Assembly (NCBI GenBank): GCA_902826945.1
Contig: CADEGS010000047.1
Coordinates: 1 to 23,076, forward strand
Direction: 5' to 3'
Source of the DNA: an uncultured bacterium
Lineage (GTDB): Bacteria; Planctomycetota; UBA1135; GCA-002686595
DNA: 23,076 nt
The notes below the pieces were generated by a model, which was not told the origin of the DNA, did not search any database, and was given only the letters and a program-made list of their open reading frames with translations. Within the stretch, counting starts at the first letter, position 1. Each line of letters starts with the position of its first letter. Made by a program: the position numbers and the translations under genes. This document shows positions 7,456-15,562 of this stretch, piece by piece.

Positions 7456-8625
7456 GCTCGCCAGGGCGCGGCGCAGGATCGCGAGGTCGCCCTCGTACGA
7501 GTCGGGGCCGAGCGGGCCGAAGGAGAAGCGCGCCATGGGCCCGAGCGGCCCCGCGTCGCCGCGCCGCGCCATGTCGCACAGGCGGCCGGGCAGGATGGCG
7601 GCCCTGTGCGCGAAGAGGCGCTCGTTGAACGCGTCGCCGGTCAGGCCGCCGGGCAGCTTGCACCAGTGGTAGAAGCCGCCCTTGCCGGTGAAGAGCTCGA
7701 GCCCCAGGCTCGCGAGCCCCTCGGCGTAGCGCCGGCGCTGCGCGGTGAAGAAGCGCGCGATCGCCTCGCGCGCGCGCGCCATGCGGCCGAGCTCGAGCAG
7801 CTCGGTCACGTAGAGCTGCGAGGCGCGGCTCACGCCGCCCATGCCGAACGAGGACCAGTTGCGGAAGAGCTCGACGTGCGCGCGCGAGGCCACGACCCAG
7901 CCGACGCGCAGGCCGGGCACCTGCAGGCCCTTGGTCGCGGCGCCGACGACGAACAGGTCGGTGGCGTCGATGTCGCGGATCCAGCGCAGCGCGGACTCGG
8001 GCTCGGGATCGACGAAGAGCTCGTAGGCCTCGTCGAAGAGCGCGCCGCGCCCCGGCCGCGAGTAGTGCTCGACGAGGCGTGCGAGCTCGGCGCCGGTCGT
8101 CGCCACGCCGGTCGGGTTGCAGGGGTTGCTCTTGACCAGGAAGACGTCGTCGCGCGCGGGGTGCTCGGCCAGCGTCGGCCGGAAGCGGTTCCCCGCGTGG
8201 CTCGGGATCAGGAGGGGCGCGCGCCCGAGCAGGCGCAGCACGTCCCAGTAGGGCGTGTACTCGGTCTCCTCGATCGCGACGCGGCGGTCCTCGAGCAGGA
8301 AGGCCAGCACCGCGAAGATCGCCGGCCGCCCGCCCGCGAACACCGCCACGTTCTCCGGCGCGATGCCCGCGCCGTAGAACTCGTTGTAGTAGGCCGCGAT
8401 CGCCGCGCGCAGCGCCGGCTGCCCGTCGGCCTTCGGGTACATGCGGTCGGCCGCGCCGATCGCGATCGTGCCCGGCAGCTCCGGCCCGCCCGGCACGGGC
8501 GTCGTCAGCGGATAGCCCTGCGCCCAGGGATGCGTGCCGGGCTCGCCCATGTAAGAATCGGTCGCGGCAGCGAAGCGGAACAGGGTCTCGTAGACCCCCA
8601 TGGGAGGGAACTGGCGCAGGATCAT
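7453..8625 (-). CDS. PLP-dependent class I/II aminotransferase (fold type I)
   Basis: The protein has 390 residues from an ATG, normal family length. The PLP lysine is Lys232 in GAATKGLQVPGLRVGW. Other cofactor contacts are the SNPCNPTG block (166-173) and Asp198 with Tyr201 in FDEAY. The substrate carboxylate-binding Arg is probably in MARFSFGP near the C-terminus. The N-terminal part (WAQGYPLTTPVPGGPELP) is not typical of aspartate aminotransferase, so the amino-donor specificity is open. The gene converges with the two-component system and diverges from the membrane protein gene at 8739. No pathway partner lies beside it. Confidence 0.85.
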   Translation of the reverse strand: MILRQFPPMGVYETLFRFAAATDSYMGEPGTHPWAQGYPLTTPVPGGPELPGTIAIGAADRMYPKADGQPALRAAIAAYYNEFYGAGIAPENVAVFAGGRPAIFAVLAFLLEDRRVAIEETEYTPYWDVLRLLGRAPLLIPSHAGNRFRPTLAEHPARDDVFLVKSNPCNPTGVATTGAELARLVEHYSRPGRGALFDEAYELFVDPEPESALRWIRDIDATDLFVVGAATKGLQVPGLRVGWVVASRAHVELFRNWSSFGMGGVSRASQLYVTELLELGRMARAREAIARFFTAQRRRYAEGLASLGLELFTGKGGFYHWCKLPGGLTGDAFNERLFAHRAAILPGRLCDMARRGDAGPLGPMARFSFGPLGPDSYEGDLAILRRALAS

Positions 8626-8738
8626 GAGCGGCTCTCGCGGCGGTGAGGGCGGTAGTGTTCCGGCCGGCCGCGGCGCGCGGCGTGGGATTCCGTGATTCCC
8701 GTCGACGCGGCGAGCGCGTCGCCGTCTCGAGATCCCGC

Positions 8739-9404
8739 GTGAGCTCCTCGGTCCGGATCGGCGGCCTGGCGATCGTGCTCCTGGCCCTGCTGGCCATGCT
8801 CGTCGGCTTCCGGCCGCGGTCGGAGCGCCGGCCCGCGACCGGTCCGGACGAGGCCGAGCTCGCGAGCGAGCTGCGCGCCCTGCGCGGCTCGCAGGAGCGC
8901 ATGGCCCAGGTCCTCGCCCGCCTCGAGGCGCTGCTGGCCGAGCGGCTCGCGGCGCCCGTGCCGCCGCGCGAGCCCGCCGGTACGAACGCCGAGGGCGGCC
9001 TTCCGGCCTCCGCGTCCCTGGCGACGCTCGCGCACGAGGTCGGCGACCTGCGCGCCGCTCTGGAGCGCGAGTCGAGCGCGACGCGCGACCTGATCCGTGC
9101 GCCCGCGCCCGAGCCCCGCGAGAGCCTGCTCGAGCTGCGGCGCCGCCGCCCGGACAACGACTGGGCGGCGCTCGAGGAGCTCGGCGAGCGGCACCGGCTC
9201 GACGAGGACGCCGCCGACCGCTCCCAGTACTTCCAGACGCCGCGCGATCTGCTCGAGGCCTACGGCCCGCCGACCGCGATCCATCGCCCGAAGGGCGGCG
9301 GCCTCCTGTTCCACTACCGCCGCGAGCCCGAGGGCATGCCCGGCACGTCCTGGTACTTCCGCGTCCAGGACGGCTTCGTGGTCGAGTTCTTCGTCGGGGA
9401 GTAG
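8739..9404 (+). CDS. Single-pass membrane protein with coiled coil and BamE/SmpA-like C-terminus, function unknown
   Basis: The GTG at 8739 places a single transmembrane segment (IGGLAIVLLALLAMLVGF) at the N-terminus and gives 221 residues. The frame is open from a GTG at 8643, which would add 32 Arg-rich residues with no recognisable feature. After the membrane anchor comes a helical, probably coiled-coil stretch (about residues 36-70), a low-complexity linker and another short helix. A compact C-terminal region then reads TPRDLLEAYGPPTAI, GLLFHYRRE and WYFRVQDGFVVEFF. That pattern (helix, G-P turn, two or three strands) recalls the SmpA/BamE fold. I do not recognise the gene, and the fold call is weak. 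A 6-bp hairpin (8708-8724) lies just upstream of the chosen start. Confidence 0.55.
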   Translation: MSSSVRIGGLAIVLLALLAMLVGFRPRSERRPATGPDEAELASELRALRGSQERMAQVLARLEALLAERLAAPVPPREPAGTNAEGGLPASASLATLAHEVGDLRAALERESSATRDLIRAPAPEPRESLLELRRRRPDNDWAALEELGERHRLDEDAADRSQYFQTPRDLLEAYGPPTAIHRPKGGGLLFHYRREPEGMPGTSWYFRVQDGFVVEFFVGE

Positions 9405-9429
9405 CGCGAGCCGAGCGCTCGTCCGTCCC

Positions 9430-9446
9430 CGGGCGTGGTCCGCCCG
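9430..9446. terminator. Hairpin downstream of the membrane protein gene
   Basis: Arms cgggcg (9430-9435) and cgcccg (9441-9446) pair perfectly around the loop tggtc. It lies 26 bp after the plus-strand stop, in the gap between convergent genes, and is followed at once by a second, stronger palindrome. Confidence 0.35.
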
Positions 9447-9464
9447 ATGCGCGCTCCCGACCAT

Positions 9465-9482
9465 CCTCGGCCCGGGCCGAGG
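9465..9482. terminator. 18-bp perfect palindrome between convergent genes
   Basis: The sequence cctcggcccgggccgagg is fully self-complementary and can fold as a 7-bp stem with a 4-base loop. It sits 10 bp past the ispG stop and 60 bp past the plus-strand gene, and is symmetric, so it can act on both transcripts. There is no T-tract. Confidence 0.45.
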
Positions 9483-9492
9483 CGCGCGGCTC

Positions 9493-10638
9493 TCAGGTGC
9501 GGGCGGCGCCCGCGCGCGCCTCGATCAGGCGGTCGAGCTCGCGCTTCAGGCGGCCCAGGATCTCGTCGTAGGAGAAGGCGCCGAGCTCCTCGGGACCGCG
9601 CTTGAGGTTCACGAAGTTCGGGCCGCACCACAGGCCCAGGTCGGCGTCGTCGGTCTCGCCGGGGCCGTTCACGCGGCAGCCCATCACCGCGATCGTGAGG
9701 TCGTGGTCGGCGGCGTAGCGCGTCATCTCCTTCACGTCCTGCGCGAGCGACAGGAAGCGCTCGTTCTCGACGCGCGAGCAGGAGGGGCAGGCGATGATGT
9801 TCAGGCCGTCGAAGAAGTTCGGCGGGACGGAGCGGAAGCGGCCCGCCTCGACGTCGGCGACGAGCGCGCGGCCGACCTCGATCTCCTGGCCCTTGTCGTC
9901 GAAGGGCAGCGTGAGCGAGACCCGGATCGTGTCGCCCAGGCCGCGCGAGAGGAGCTGCTCGAAGGCGATGCGCGTCTTGATCACGCCGTCGGGCGGCAGG
10001 CCGGCCTCGGTGACGCCCAGGTGCAGCGGCACGTCGGGGCGCGCCTCGGCGAAGCGCACGTTGGCGTCGATCACCAGGCGCGGATCGGAGTCCTTGATCG
10101 AGACCAGGTAGTCGGCGAAGCCCAGCTCGTCCACCATCGCGCAGTGGTCGAGCGCCGACTGCACGATCGCGCCGACGTGGTCGCCGGGGAAGCGCTCCTT
10201 GGTCTCCGGCGCGATCGAGCCCGCGTTGACGCCGATGCGCAGCGCCAGGCCGTGGCGGCGCGCGACGTCCACCAGGAAGGCCACCTTCTCGCGCACGGGC
10301 TTCTCCTTCTCGTGGTGGTGGAGGTGGCCCGGGTTGTAGCGCAGCTTGTCCACGTAGGGCGCGACGGCCTGCGCCAGGCGGTAGTTCTCCTGCAGGTCGA
10401 CCGAGAGGCGCGCGCTCGTGCGCTGGCGGATCTGCGCCAGGGCCAGGACGTCGGCCTTCGAGTCCACGGCGATGCGGATCAGGTCGGCGCCCGCCTCCTC
10501 GAGGATGCGCACCTGGCGCAGGGTCGCCTCGAGGTCGCGCGTCGGCGTCGCGGCCATGCTCTGCACGGCGATCGGAGCGGAGCCGCCGATCGCGAGGTCG
10601 CGGACGTGGATCGTTCGAGAGCGGCGCGCGGGGATCAT
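9493..10638 (-). CDS. ispG: 4-hydroxy-3-methylbut-2-enyl diphosphate synthase (IspG/GcpE)
   Basis: IspG converts 2-C-methyl-D-erythritol 2,4-cyclodiphosphate to HMBPP, the penultimate step of the MEP isoprenoid pathway, using a [4Fe-4S] cluster. The ATG at 10638 gives 381 residues, matching the two-domain bacterial form (not the longer three-domain type). Diagnostic blocks are [11 protein letters not shown] near the N-terminus, KLRYNPGH and [10 protein letters not shown] in the TIM-barrel domain, and the cluster ligands Cys284 and Cys287 (ACPSCSR) and Cys321 (GCRVNGPGE), with Glu328 as the fourth ligand. A longer in-frame opening to 10707 lacks conserved sequence and overlaps the divergent gene's promoter region. 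It stands alone, divergent from the FAD oxidoreductase with a 74-bp gap that must hold both promoters. Confidence 0.97.
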   Translation of the reverse strand: MIPARRSRTIHVRDLAIGGSAPIAVQSMAATPTRDLEATLRQVRILEEAGADLIRIAVDSKADVLALAQIRQRTSARLSVDLQENYRLAQAVAPYVDKLRYNPGHLHHHEKEKPVREKVAFLVDVARRHGLALRIGVNAGSIAPETKERFPGDHVGAIVQSALDHCAMVDELGFADYLVSIKDSDPRLVIDANVRFAEARPDVPLHLGVTEAGLPPDGVIKTRIAFEQLLSRGLGDTIRVSLTLPFDDKGQEIEVGRALVADVEAGRFRSVPPNFFDGLNIIACPSCSRVENERFLSLAQDVKEMTRYAADHDLTIAVMGCRVNGPGETDDADLGLWCGPNFVNLKRGPEELGAFSYDEILGRLKRELDRLIEARAGAART

Positions 10639-10712
10639 GGGCCGGCCGCGGCGATCGTCGCCGGGAGCGGCGTATGGTAGCGTAGCGGCCCCTTTCCCCC
10701 GCTCCACACGCC

Positions 10713-11987
10713 ATGAAGGCCAAGATCCTGATCGTCGGCGGCGGCGTCATGGGCACCTCGCTCGCCATCGAGGCGGCGCGGCGCACCGACCCCCTGCGAG
10801 CGCCCGTCGTGCTGGTCGAGAAGGGCGACATCGGCGCCGGCTCGTCCGGCCGCTCGGGCGCGATCCTGCGCCAGCACTACGCCGACCGCGCCACGGCGGT
10901 GATGGCGCGCGATTCGCTGCGCGCCTTCGCCTCGTTCGAGGGGCGCACGGGGCGCTCGATCGGCTTCCGCCGCACAGGCGTGCTGACGATCGTCGGGCCC
11001 GACCAGCCCGAGTGGGCGCAGCGCGTGCGCGACAACACCGCCATGCTGGGCGGGCTGGGGATCCGCGCGGAGCTCGTCGACGCCGCGCGCATGCGCCAGC
11101 TCGTGCCGGGCATGACGGTGCGCGAGGGCTCGCTCGGCGTGTGGGAGCCCGACGGCGGCTTCGTGCAGCCGCACAAGACGCTCGAGGCCTTCGCCTCGCT
11201 GGCCCGCAGCTACGGCGCGGTGACGCGGCGCGGCGTCGCGGTGCTCGAGCTGCACGTCGAGGGCGGCCGCGTGCGCGGCGCGCGCACGAGCGAGGGCACG
11301 ATCGACGCCGAGCAGGTCGTGGTGACGGCCGGCCCCTGGACGCGGCGCCTCCTGGCCTCGGCGGGCGTGGACCTGCCGCTGCGCACGCTGCGGCCCGAGA
11401 ACGTGTTCTTCCCGATCTCCAGCCAGGAGGAGGGCGAGGAGAAGGTGGCCGAGAGGGGCGGCGCGAACCTCGAGTTCGACATCGAGGACGACCCGGACCA
11501 GGAGGGCTCGGGCGGCATCTCGCAGGGCCAGCACCCGACGCTGATCGACCTGGAGAACTCGCTCTACTGCCGCTACGAGCCGGCGCTGCGCTGCCTGCGC
11601 GTGGGGCGCACCGACTACGAGGGCGACCGCGAGCTGGAGGACCCGGACGCGCTGCAGGAGGCCGTCTCGCACGAGACGCGCGCCTGGGCGCGCGGCGCGA
11701 TCGGCGCGCGCTTCCCCGAGTTCGGCGATCGCCAGGAGAGCGCCGCCGTCGCCGGCTGGTACACGATGACGCCCGACGCGCAGGCGATCATCGACCGCGT
11801 GCCGGGCATCGACGGGCTGTTCGTCGCGGCCGGCTTCTCCGGCCACGGCTTCAAGCTCGGCCCCTCGGTCGGCGAGGGCCTGGCGCAGCTCCTGTTCGAG
11901 GAGCCGCTGACCGCCTTCGAGCCGGAGTTCTTCTCGCTGCGCCGCTTCGCCTCGGGCGCGGTGCAGCCGCGCCGCTTCGGCCTCTGA
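10713..11987 (+). CDS. FAD-dependent oxidoreductase of the DAO family (sarcosine oxidase/glycine oxidase-like)
   Basis: The protein has 424 residues. The N-terminal Rossmann motif [18 protein letters not shown] binds the FAD adenosine, with the acidic residue ending the second strand at [10 protein letters not shown]. The [14 protein letters not shown] block follows, as in sarcosine oxidase beta and glycine oxidase families. The C-terminal FAD-closing segment is [22 protein letters not shown]. The family oxidises secondary or tertiary amines such as sarcosine, dimethylglycine or D-amino acids, making H2O2 or passing electrons on. An acidic segment (about residues 238-268, rich in E and D) is not typical of the core fold. 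The substrate cannot be named. It starts with ATG and converges with fliN, leaving a 63-bp gap. Confidence 0.85.
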   Translation: MKAKILIVGGGVMGTSLAIEAARRTDPLRAPVVLVEKGDIGAGSSGRSGAILRQHYADRATAVMARDSLRAFASFEGRTGRSIGFRRTGVLTIVGPDQPEWAQRVRDNTAMLGGLGIRAELVDAARMRQLVPGMTVREGSLGVWEPDGGFVQPHKTLEAFASLARSYGAVTRRGVAVLELHVEGGRVRGARTSEGTIDAEQVVVTAGPWTRRLLASAGVDLPLRTLRPENVFFPISSQEEGEEKVAERGGANLEFDIEDDPDQEGSGGISQGQHPTLIDLENSLYCRYEPALRCLRVGRTDYEGDRELEDPDALQEAVSHETRAWARGAIGARFPEFGDRQESAAVAGWYTMTPDAQAIIDRVPGIDGLFVAAGFSGHGFKLGPSVGEGLAQLLFEEPLTAFEPEFFSLRRFASGAVQPRRFGL

Positions 11988-12004
11988 GCGGCTCGATCGG
12001 CGGA

Positions 12005-12026
12005 GCGCGGCCGGCGCGCGCCGCGC
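12005..12026. terminator. Possible hairpin between the FAD oxidoreductase and fliN
   Basis: Arms gcgcgg (12005-12010) and ccgcgc (12021-12026) flank a 10-base loop that overlaps the palindrome ggcgcgcgcc (12013-12022), so two alternative folds compete. It is placed between convergent stops where the end of the flagellar transcript is expected. The all-GC composition makes chance occurrence likely. Confidence 0.25.
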
Positions 12027-12050
12027 CGTGGAGGCGGAAGGCCTCGTCGC

Positions 12051-12404
12051 TCAGGGCTCGACCGACGTGATGCGCACGCCGTAGCGGTCGTCGATCGTGA
12101 CGATCTCGCCGCGCGCCACGATCTTGCCGTTGACCAGGATGTCGGCCGGCTGGTTCGACTCGCGGTCGAGCTCGATCAGCGAGCCCGCCGCGATCTTGGC
12201 CAGGTCGCCGAGCGAGATCTCGGTGCGCCCGACCTCGACCGTGACGTGCACCGGCACGTCCAGGAGGTGCGCCAGGCCGGCGCCCGCGCCGGACGCCGCG
12301 TCGTCGAGCTCGGAGAGCTCGTTCATGCGCACCGCGACGTTCTCGGTCGCCGCGTCGATCGCGTCCTCGAGCGTCTCCGACGTCGCTGCGGTCTCCTCGG
12401 CCAT
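12051..12404 (-). CDS. fliN: Flagellar motor switch protein FliN
   Basis: FliN forms the lower part of the C-ring, works with FliM and FliG in rotation switching, and docks the FliH-FliI export complex. The protein has 117 residues from an ATG. The C-terminal SpoA domain (about residues 45-115) reads LLDVPVHVTVEVGRTEISLGDLAKIAAGSLIEL, then DILVNGKIVARGEIVTIDDRYGVRI, a near-textbook FliN pattern. The N-terminal 40 residues are acidic and helical. The start lies 3 bp after the fliM stop, so translation is probably coupled. It is the last gene of the flagellar cluster in this window. Confidence 0.95.
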   Translation of the reverse strand: MAEETAATSETLEDAIDAATENVAVRMNELSELDDAASGAGAGLAHLLDVPVHVTVEVGRTEISLGDLAKIAAGSLIELDRESNQPADILVNGKIVARGEIVTIDDRYGVRITSVEP

Positions 12405-12407
12405 GGC

Positions 12408-13304
12408 TCAGGGCTCCTTGTCGATGCGTTCGATGCGCACGGCGAGCTTGCCGCGGCGGGTGCCGAGGCGCGCCGTGCCGAAGGGCTTCTCGCCGACCAG
12501 GACGAGCACCGGCTCGCCCACGCGGTCGTCGAGCGGGATGACGTCGCCGGGCTCCAGGGCCAGGAGCTGCGACAGCGGCACGCGGCTGCCGGACATGCGC
12601 GCGCGCAGCGCGACGGGCACGCGCAGGGCCCGCTGGCCGAGCGCCGGCTCGGCGCGCCCGCCCGCGGCGCCGGTCGGGCCGGGCGGCGGCAGGCCGGGCA
12701 GGTAGAGCTGCAGCGAGGCCGCGACCGCGCCGCGCTCGAAGGCGAGCTCGATCGCGAGCCGGTGCGGGTCGCGCTCGGCCGCGCGCGCGGCGGCCGCCCA
12801 CAGCTCGTGCGGGCGCTGCTGGACGGCGAACTCCTTGCACTCGGCCTGCAGCGCCGTGGCGACGCGGCGCGCGAGCGGGGCGAACAGCTCGATCAGGACG
12901 CCGGTCTCGAGGTCGGAGAGCGAGCGCGCCTGCTTGCCGTCCGGGGCCGTGCCGAGCAGGCGCTCGACGCAGTCGACGGCCAGCGGCAGCTCGATCGCGA
13001 GCCAGCCCTCCGCGCCGTCGACGCGGAAGGACAGCACGCAGGGGTGCTCGTCCGCGCGGAACAGCGCGCGCGCATCGACCTCGCCGACGCCGGCGGTCTC
13101 GAGGCGCACCTCGGGGCCGAGCAGGGCGCGCAGGTCCGCCTGCGCGGTCTGGAGCGAGGCGGCCACGAGCGCCTCCAGCTCCTCGCGCTGGACGCCCGTC
13201 AGGCGCCGCGGGCGGCGGAAGTCGCGCGCCTCGACGCTGCGCGCCTTCCGCTCGTCCTCGGGCGCCAGGAGCGCCCGCGCCTCGTCCGCGTCGATGTCCG
13301 CCAC
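12408..13304 (-). CDS. fliM: Flagellar motor switch protein FliM
   Basis: FliM is the C-ring protein that binds CheY-P and FliG. The GTG start gives 298 residues, slightly short for the family. The N-terminal peptide IDADEARALL matches the CheY-P-binding helix (LSQxEIDALL type), which argues for chemotactic control of switching. The CheC-like middle domain runs from about residue 35 to 210 and contains LSDLETGVL. The C-terminal SpoA domain (about 225-295) reads RVPVALRARMSGSRVPLSQLLALEPGDVIPL. The GGxG motif that contacts FliG in model species is replaced by GTAPDG (118-123). A Pro/Gly-rich loop (LPGLPPPGPTGAAGG) separates the two domains. It starts 8 bp after fliL. Confidence 0.92.
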   Translation of the reverse strand: MADIDADEARALLAPEDERKARSVEARDFRRPRRLTGVQREELEALVAASLQTAQADLRALLGPEVRLETAGVGEVDARALFRADEHPCVLSFRVDGAEGWLAIELPLAVDCVERLLGTAPDGKQARSLSDLETGVLIELFAPLARRVATALQAECKEFAVQQRPHELWAAAARAAERDPHRLAIELAFERGAVAASLQLYLPGLPPPGPTGAAGGRAEPALGQRALRVPVALRARMSGSRVPLSQLLALEPGDVIPLDDRVGEPVLVLVGEKPFGTARLGTRRGKLAVRIERIDKEP

Positions 13305-13312
13305 GGCGTCTC

Positions 13313-14092
13313 CTACTGGACCAAGAGCTTCCCGAAGTAGATCTTCCGGATGCGCCCGAACGTGCCCACCTGGACCCGGCCCTCGAACCCGGGCTCGAGC
13401 TGCGACACGTCCACGTAGACCGTCTCGTGGTGCTCGTTCTCGAGCACGAGGTCCTGCTCGTCGCCGGCGAAGGTCGTCTCCGGCCCCTCGTCGAGGCGCG
13501 CTTTCTTGCCCTCCTCGTCGAGCTCGATCGTGTGCGCCCAGTAGCCGCCGCGCAGGCTGGAGCGCTCGATCGATCGTCCCGGGCGCAGGCCGCTCGCCTC
13601 GTCGGCGCCGTTCACGTCCTCGGCGTGGAAGTGCAGCGGGAAGAGCAGCGGGTCGATGGCCTCGCGCACCTCCTCCTTGAAGACGTCCTCGCCCACGGCG
13701 TCGTCGAGCTCGGCCTTGGTCTTCTGGCGCCCGACGCGGATCAGCGCGTCCTTGAGCTTGGCCTGGTACAGCGTGTCGCCCACGCGGCTCGTCGCGTAGG
13801 CCTCCTCGTAGGCGTCGAACTCGGCCTGCAGGGTCATGACGAGGAAGCGCTTGCCGCCCTCGCCGAGCAGGTTCACCTGCACCTCGTCGGGGGAGAGCGT
13901 CACGACGAACGGGCCGGAGAACATCCGCTCCCTCGAGCGCCCGGGCATGGCGACCAGCGAGACGGCCCAGCCGGCCGCGATCAGGCCGAGCACGCCCCCG
14001 CCCAGCAGCAAGCTCTTGCGGCTCTTCTTCGGCGCGGCCTGCTCCGCCTCCGGGGCGGCGCCCTCCTCCTTCTTGTCCTTCTCTTCAGCCAT
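13313..14092 (-). CDS. fliL: FliL-type flagellar basal body/stator-associated protein with an internal insertion
   Basis: FliL is a single-pass inner-membrane protein that rings the stator and supports torque. The ATG start gives 259 residues, well above the usual 140-180. A charged N-terminal tail (1-27) is followed by one transmembrane helix (28-48). The FliL periplasmic domain follows: VQVNLLGEGGKRFLVMTLQAEF (72-92), a helix with DALIRV, and the helix EDVFKEEVREAIDPLL (135-150). The canonical FliL end, a strand of the type VYFTxFVVQ, appears only at the extreme C-terminus as IYFGKLLVQ (251-259). About 90 residues (151-243) are therefore apparently inserted between the last helix and last strand. 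The gene lies between motB-like and fliM genes, as fliL commonly does. Confidence 0.8.
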   Translation of the reverse strand: MAEEKDKKEEGAAPEAEQAAPKKSRKSLLLGGGVLGLIAAGWAVSLVAMPGRSRERMFSGPFVVTLSPDEVQVNLLGEGGKRFLVMTLQAEFDAYEEAYATSRVGDTLYQAKLKDALIRVGRQKTKAELDDAVGEDVFKEEVREAIDPLLFPLHFHAEDVNGADEASGLRPGRSIERSSLRGGYWAHTIELDEEGKKARLDEGPETTFAGDEQDLVLENEHHETVYVDVSQLEPGFEGRVQVGTFGRIRKIYFGKLLVQ

Positions 14093-14102
14093 GCCGCTGT
14101 CC

Positions 14103-14774
14103 TCAGGGCTTCTCCACGGGAATCACCAGGCGGGCGTCGACGGTGCGCGTCGCCGCCTCTCCGGGATCGATCTCCGAGACCCAGGCCCGCGGCTCCAGGG
14201 TCGTCGGCGGGAAGTCGTGCACGCCGACCAGGTGGTCGACGACGGCCTTGGCGCGCGCGAACGCGAGCCAGCGCCCGCGCGGGTCCTCGTCGGGGGAGGC
14301 GTGCCCCTCGACCAGCAGCACCTGGCCGGCGCGCGGTCGCAGCGTCGGCGCCAGCGTGTCCAGGTAGCGACGGGCGGCCTCGTCCAGCTCGGCCGACCCC
14401 GGCGCGAACGTGGCGATGGCCGGCTGTCCGATCTCGTGATGGGGCGTCAGCGCGCGAGCGACCTTGGCCCGGATCTGCTCGAGCGAGGACGCGTCGCGGA
14501 AGTCCACGCGCCGCTCGGGGTCGTCCTCGGGGGGCAGGTTGAAGCGCTCGCGCACCTCCTCGAACACCGACGCCTCCTCGGCCTTCGAGAGGATGCCCGG
14601 CAGGCCGAAGGAGCGCAGCGCCACGACGAACGAGCCCACGCCGGCGGCCACCAGGCCGGCCTGCTGCTCGCGCGACATCGACACGAGCAGGATGAAGAAG
14701 GTCAGGATCAGCGTCATCATGTCGCCGAACGAGACCATCCACGCCGGGGCGCCGTTCTTCTTCTCCTCGCTCAT
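14103..14774 (-). CDS. Second MotB-like stator protein with divergent OmpA-like domain
   Basis: The ATG at 14774 overlaps the stop of the preceding motB (ATGA), giving 223 residues; the longer open frame reaching 15932 is a shadow over the preceding motB and motA. The single transmembrane helix (about 13-33) holds the proton-binding-type Asp18 in FGDMMTLILTFFILLVSMS, matching MotB. A linker or plug region follows to about residue 110. The C-terminal OmpA-like domain (about 118-220) keeps LLVEGHASPDEDPRG and LAFARAKAVVD. It lacks the TD of the usual GHTD motif, and the NRRVEI-type motif is replaced by TRTVDARLVI, so peptidoglycan binding may be altered or lost. It probably pairs with the neighbouring MotB in the stator or forms an alternative stator with the same MotA. 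Confidence 0.82.
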   Translation of the reverse strand: MSEEKKNGAPAWMVSFGDMMTLILTFFILLVSMSREQQAGLVAAGVGSFVVALRSFGLPGILSKAEEASVFEEVRERFNLPPEDDPERRVDFRDASSLEQIRAKVARALTPHHEIGQPAIATFAPGSAELDEAARRYLDTLAPTLRPRAGQVLLVEGHASPDEDPRGRWLAFARAKAVVDHLVGVHDFPPTTLEPRAWVSEIDPGEAATRTVDARLVIPVEKP

Positions 14775-15559
14775 CGGCGATCTTCCTCGCGCCGCCGTTC
14801 CTTCTGCACCTCCAGGTGGTCCGCGCGCGCGCGGGAGAGCGACAGCACGCGCAGCTGCACGCGCCGGTTCTCCTGGCGGCCGAGCGCCGTGTCCTCGTCG
14901 GCGCGCGGGTCGCGGTCGCCGTGCGAGGAGACCTGCACCAGGTTCGGCGAGAGGTTCGAGGCGCCCAGCATCGCTCGCGCCGCCGCCGCGCCGCGGGCGA
15001 AGGCCAGCTCGTCGGCGCTCCGGTAGCGCGGCGTGGGCTGGAAGGCGGAGTCGGTGCAGCCCTCGACGACGACCAGGTAGGGGTAGTGCTCGAGCACGCG
15101 GCCGATCTCGCCCAGGCTCCGCGCCAGGTCGGCCGGCACCTCGGCCGAGCCGGGCGCGAACGAGGCCGCGCGGTCGAACTCGATCACGAGCCCGTCGCCC
15201 GCCGCGCGCAGGTCCATCTCGAGGCGCTCGTCGCTCTGCCCCTGGCCCATCTCGGCCAGGTTGGTCGCCAGCTCGTCGCTCGGGCGCGTGTGCGGCTGCA
15301 GCCCGCCGCGCAGCACGTCGGACGAGGCGATCAGGTCGTTCTCGATGCCGACGGCCACGAAGCCCGACACGTCGTGCACGCCCAGGTTGCCCGTGAGGAT
15401 GGCGGCGATCTTGAGCGCCTCCCGCTCCTCCAGGCTCGAGAACGTCATCAGCAGCACGAAGAAGGTCACCAGCAGCGAGATCATGTCCGTGAAGGTCACG
15501 ATCCACTCCGGCGCGCCCGGCGGCCCGCTCGGGCCGGCCTCCTTCTTCTTGCGCGCCAC
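14771..15559 (-). CDS. motB: Flagellar motor protein MotB
   Basis: MotB anchors the stator to peptidoglycan and lines the ion channel with MotA. The GTG start 3 bp after the motA stop gives 262 residues. A basic N-terminus (RKKK) precedes the transmembrane helix (about 19-39) with channel Asp25 in FTDMISLLVTFFVLLMTF. The OmpA-like domain (about 125-240) retains VVVEGCTDSAF (Asp170), the helix ELAFARGAAAARAML and the terminal motif GRQENRRVQLRVL (Asn231, Arg232, Arg233), so it should bind peptidoglycan normally. A charged 20-residue tail (DHLEVQKERRREEDRR) extends past the domain. It overlaps the second motB-like gene by 4 bp. Confidence 0.92.
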   Translation of the reverse strand: MARKKKEAGPSGPPGAPEWIVTFTDMISLLVTFFVLLMTFSSLEEREALKIAAILTGNLGVHDVSGFVAVGIENDLIASSDVLRGGLQPHTRPSDELATNLAEMGQGQSDERLEMDLRAAGDGLVIEFDRAASFAPGSAEVPADLARSLGEIGRVLEHYPYLVVVEGCTDSAFQPTPRYRSADELAFARGAAAARAMLGASNLSPNLVQVSSHGDRDPRADEDTALGRQENRRVQLRVLSLSRARADHLEVQKERRREEDRR

Positions 15560-15562
15560 CGC

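Noticed and set aside
8626..8738. Repeated gattcc (8692-8706 region) and a 6-bp hairpin at 8708-8724 as regulatory elements
   Set aside because: Both are short and imperfect or expected by chance at this GC content; no further support.
10639..10712. TATGGT (10673-10678) as a sigma-70 -10 box for the FAD oxidoreductase gene
   Set aside because: No credible -35 element lies 16-18 bp upstream, and the gap is too short to judge two divergent promoters by eye.
7453..11987. Aminotransferase, IspG and FAD oxidoreductase as one biosynthetic cluster
   Set aside because: The genes alternate in strand, have separate promoters and no shared pathway logic, so co-location is probably incidental.
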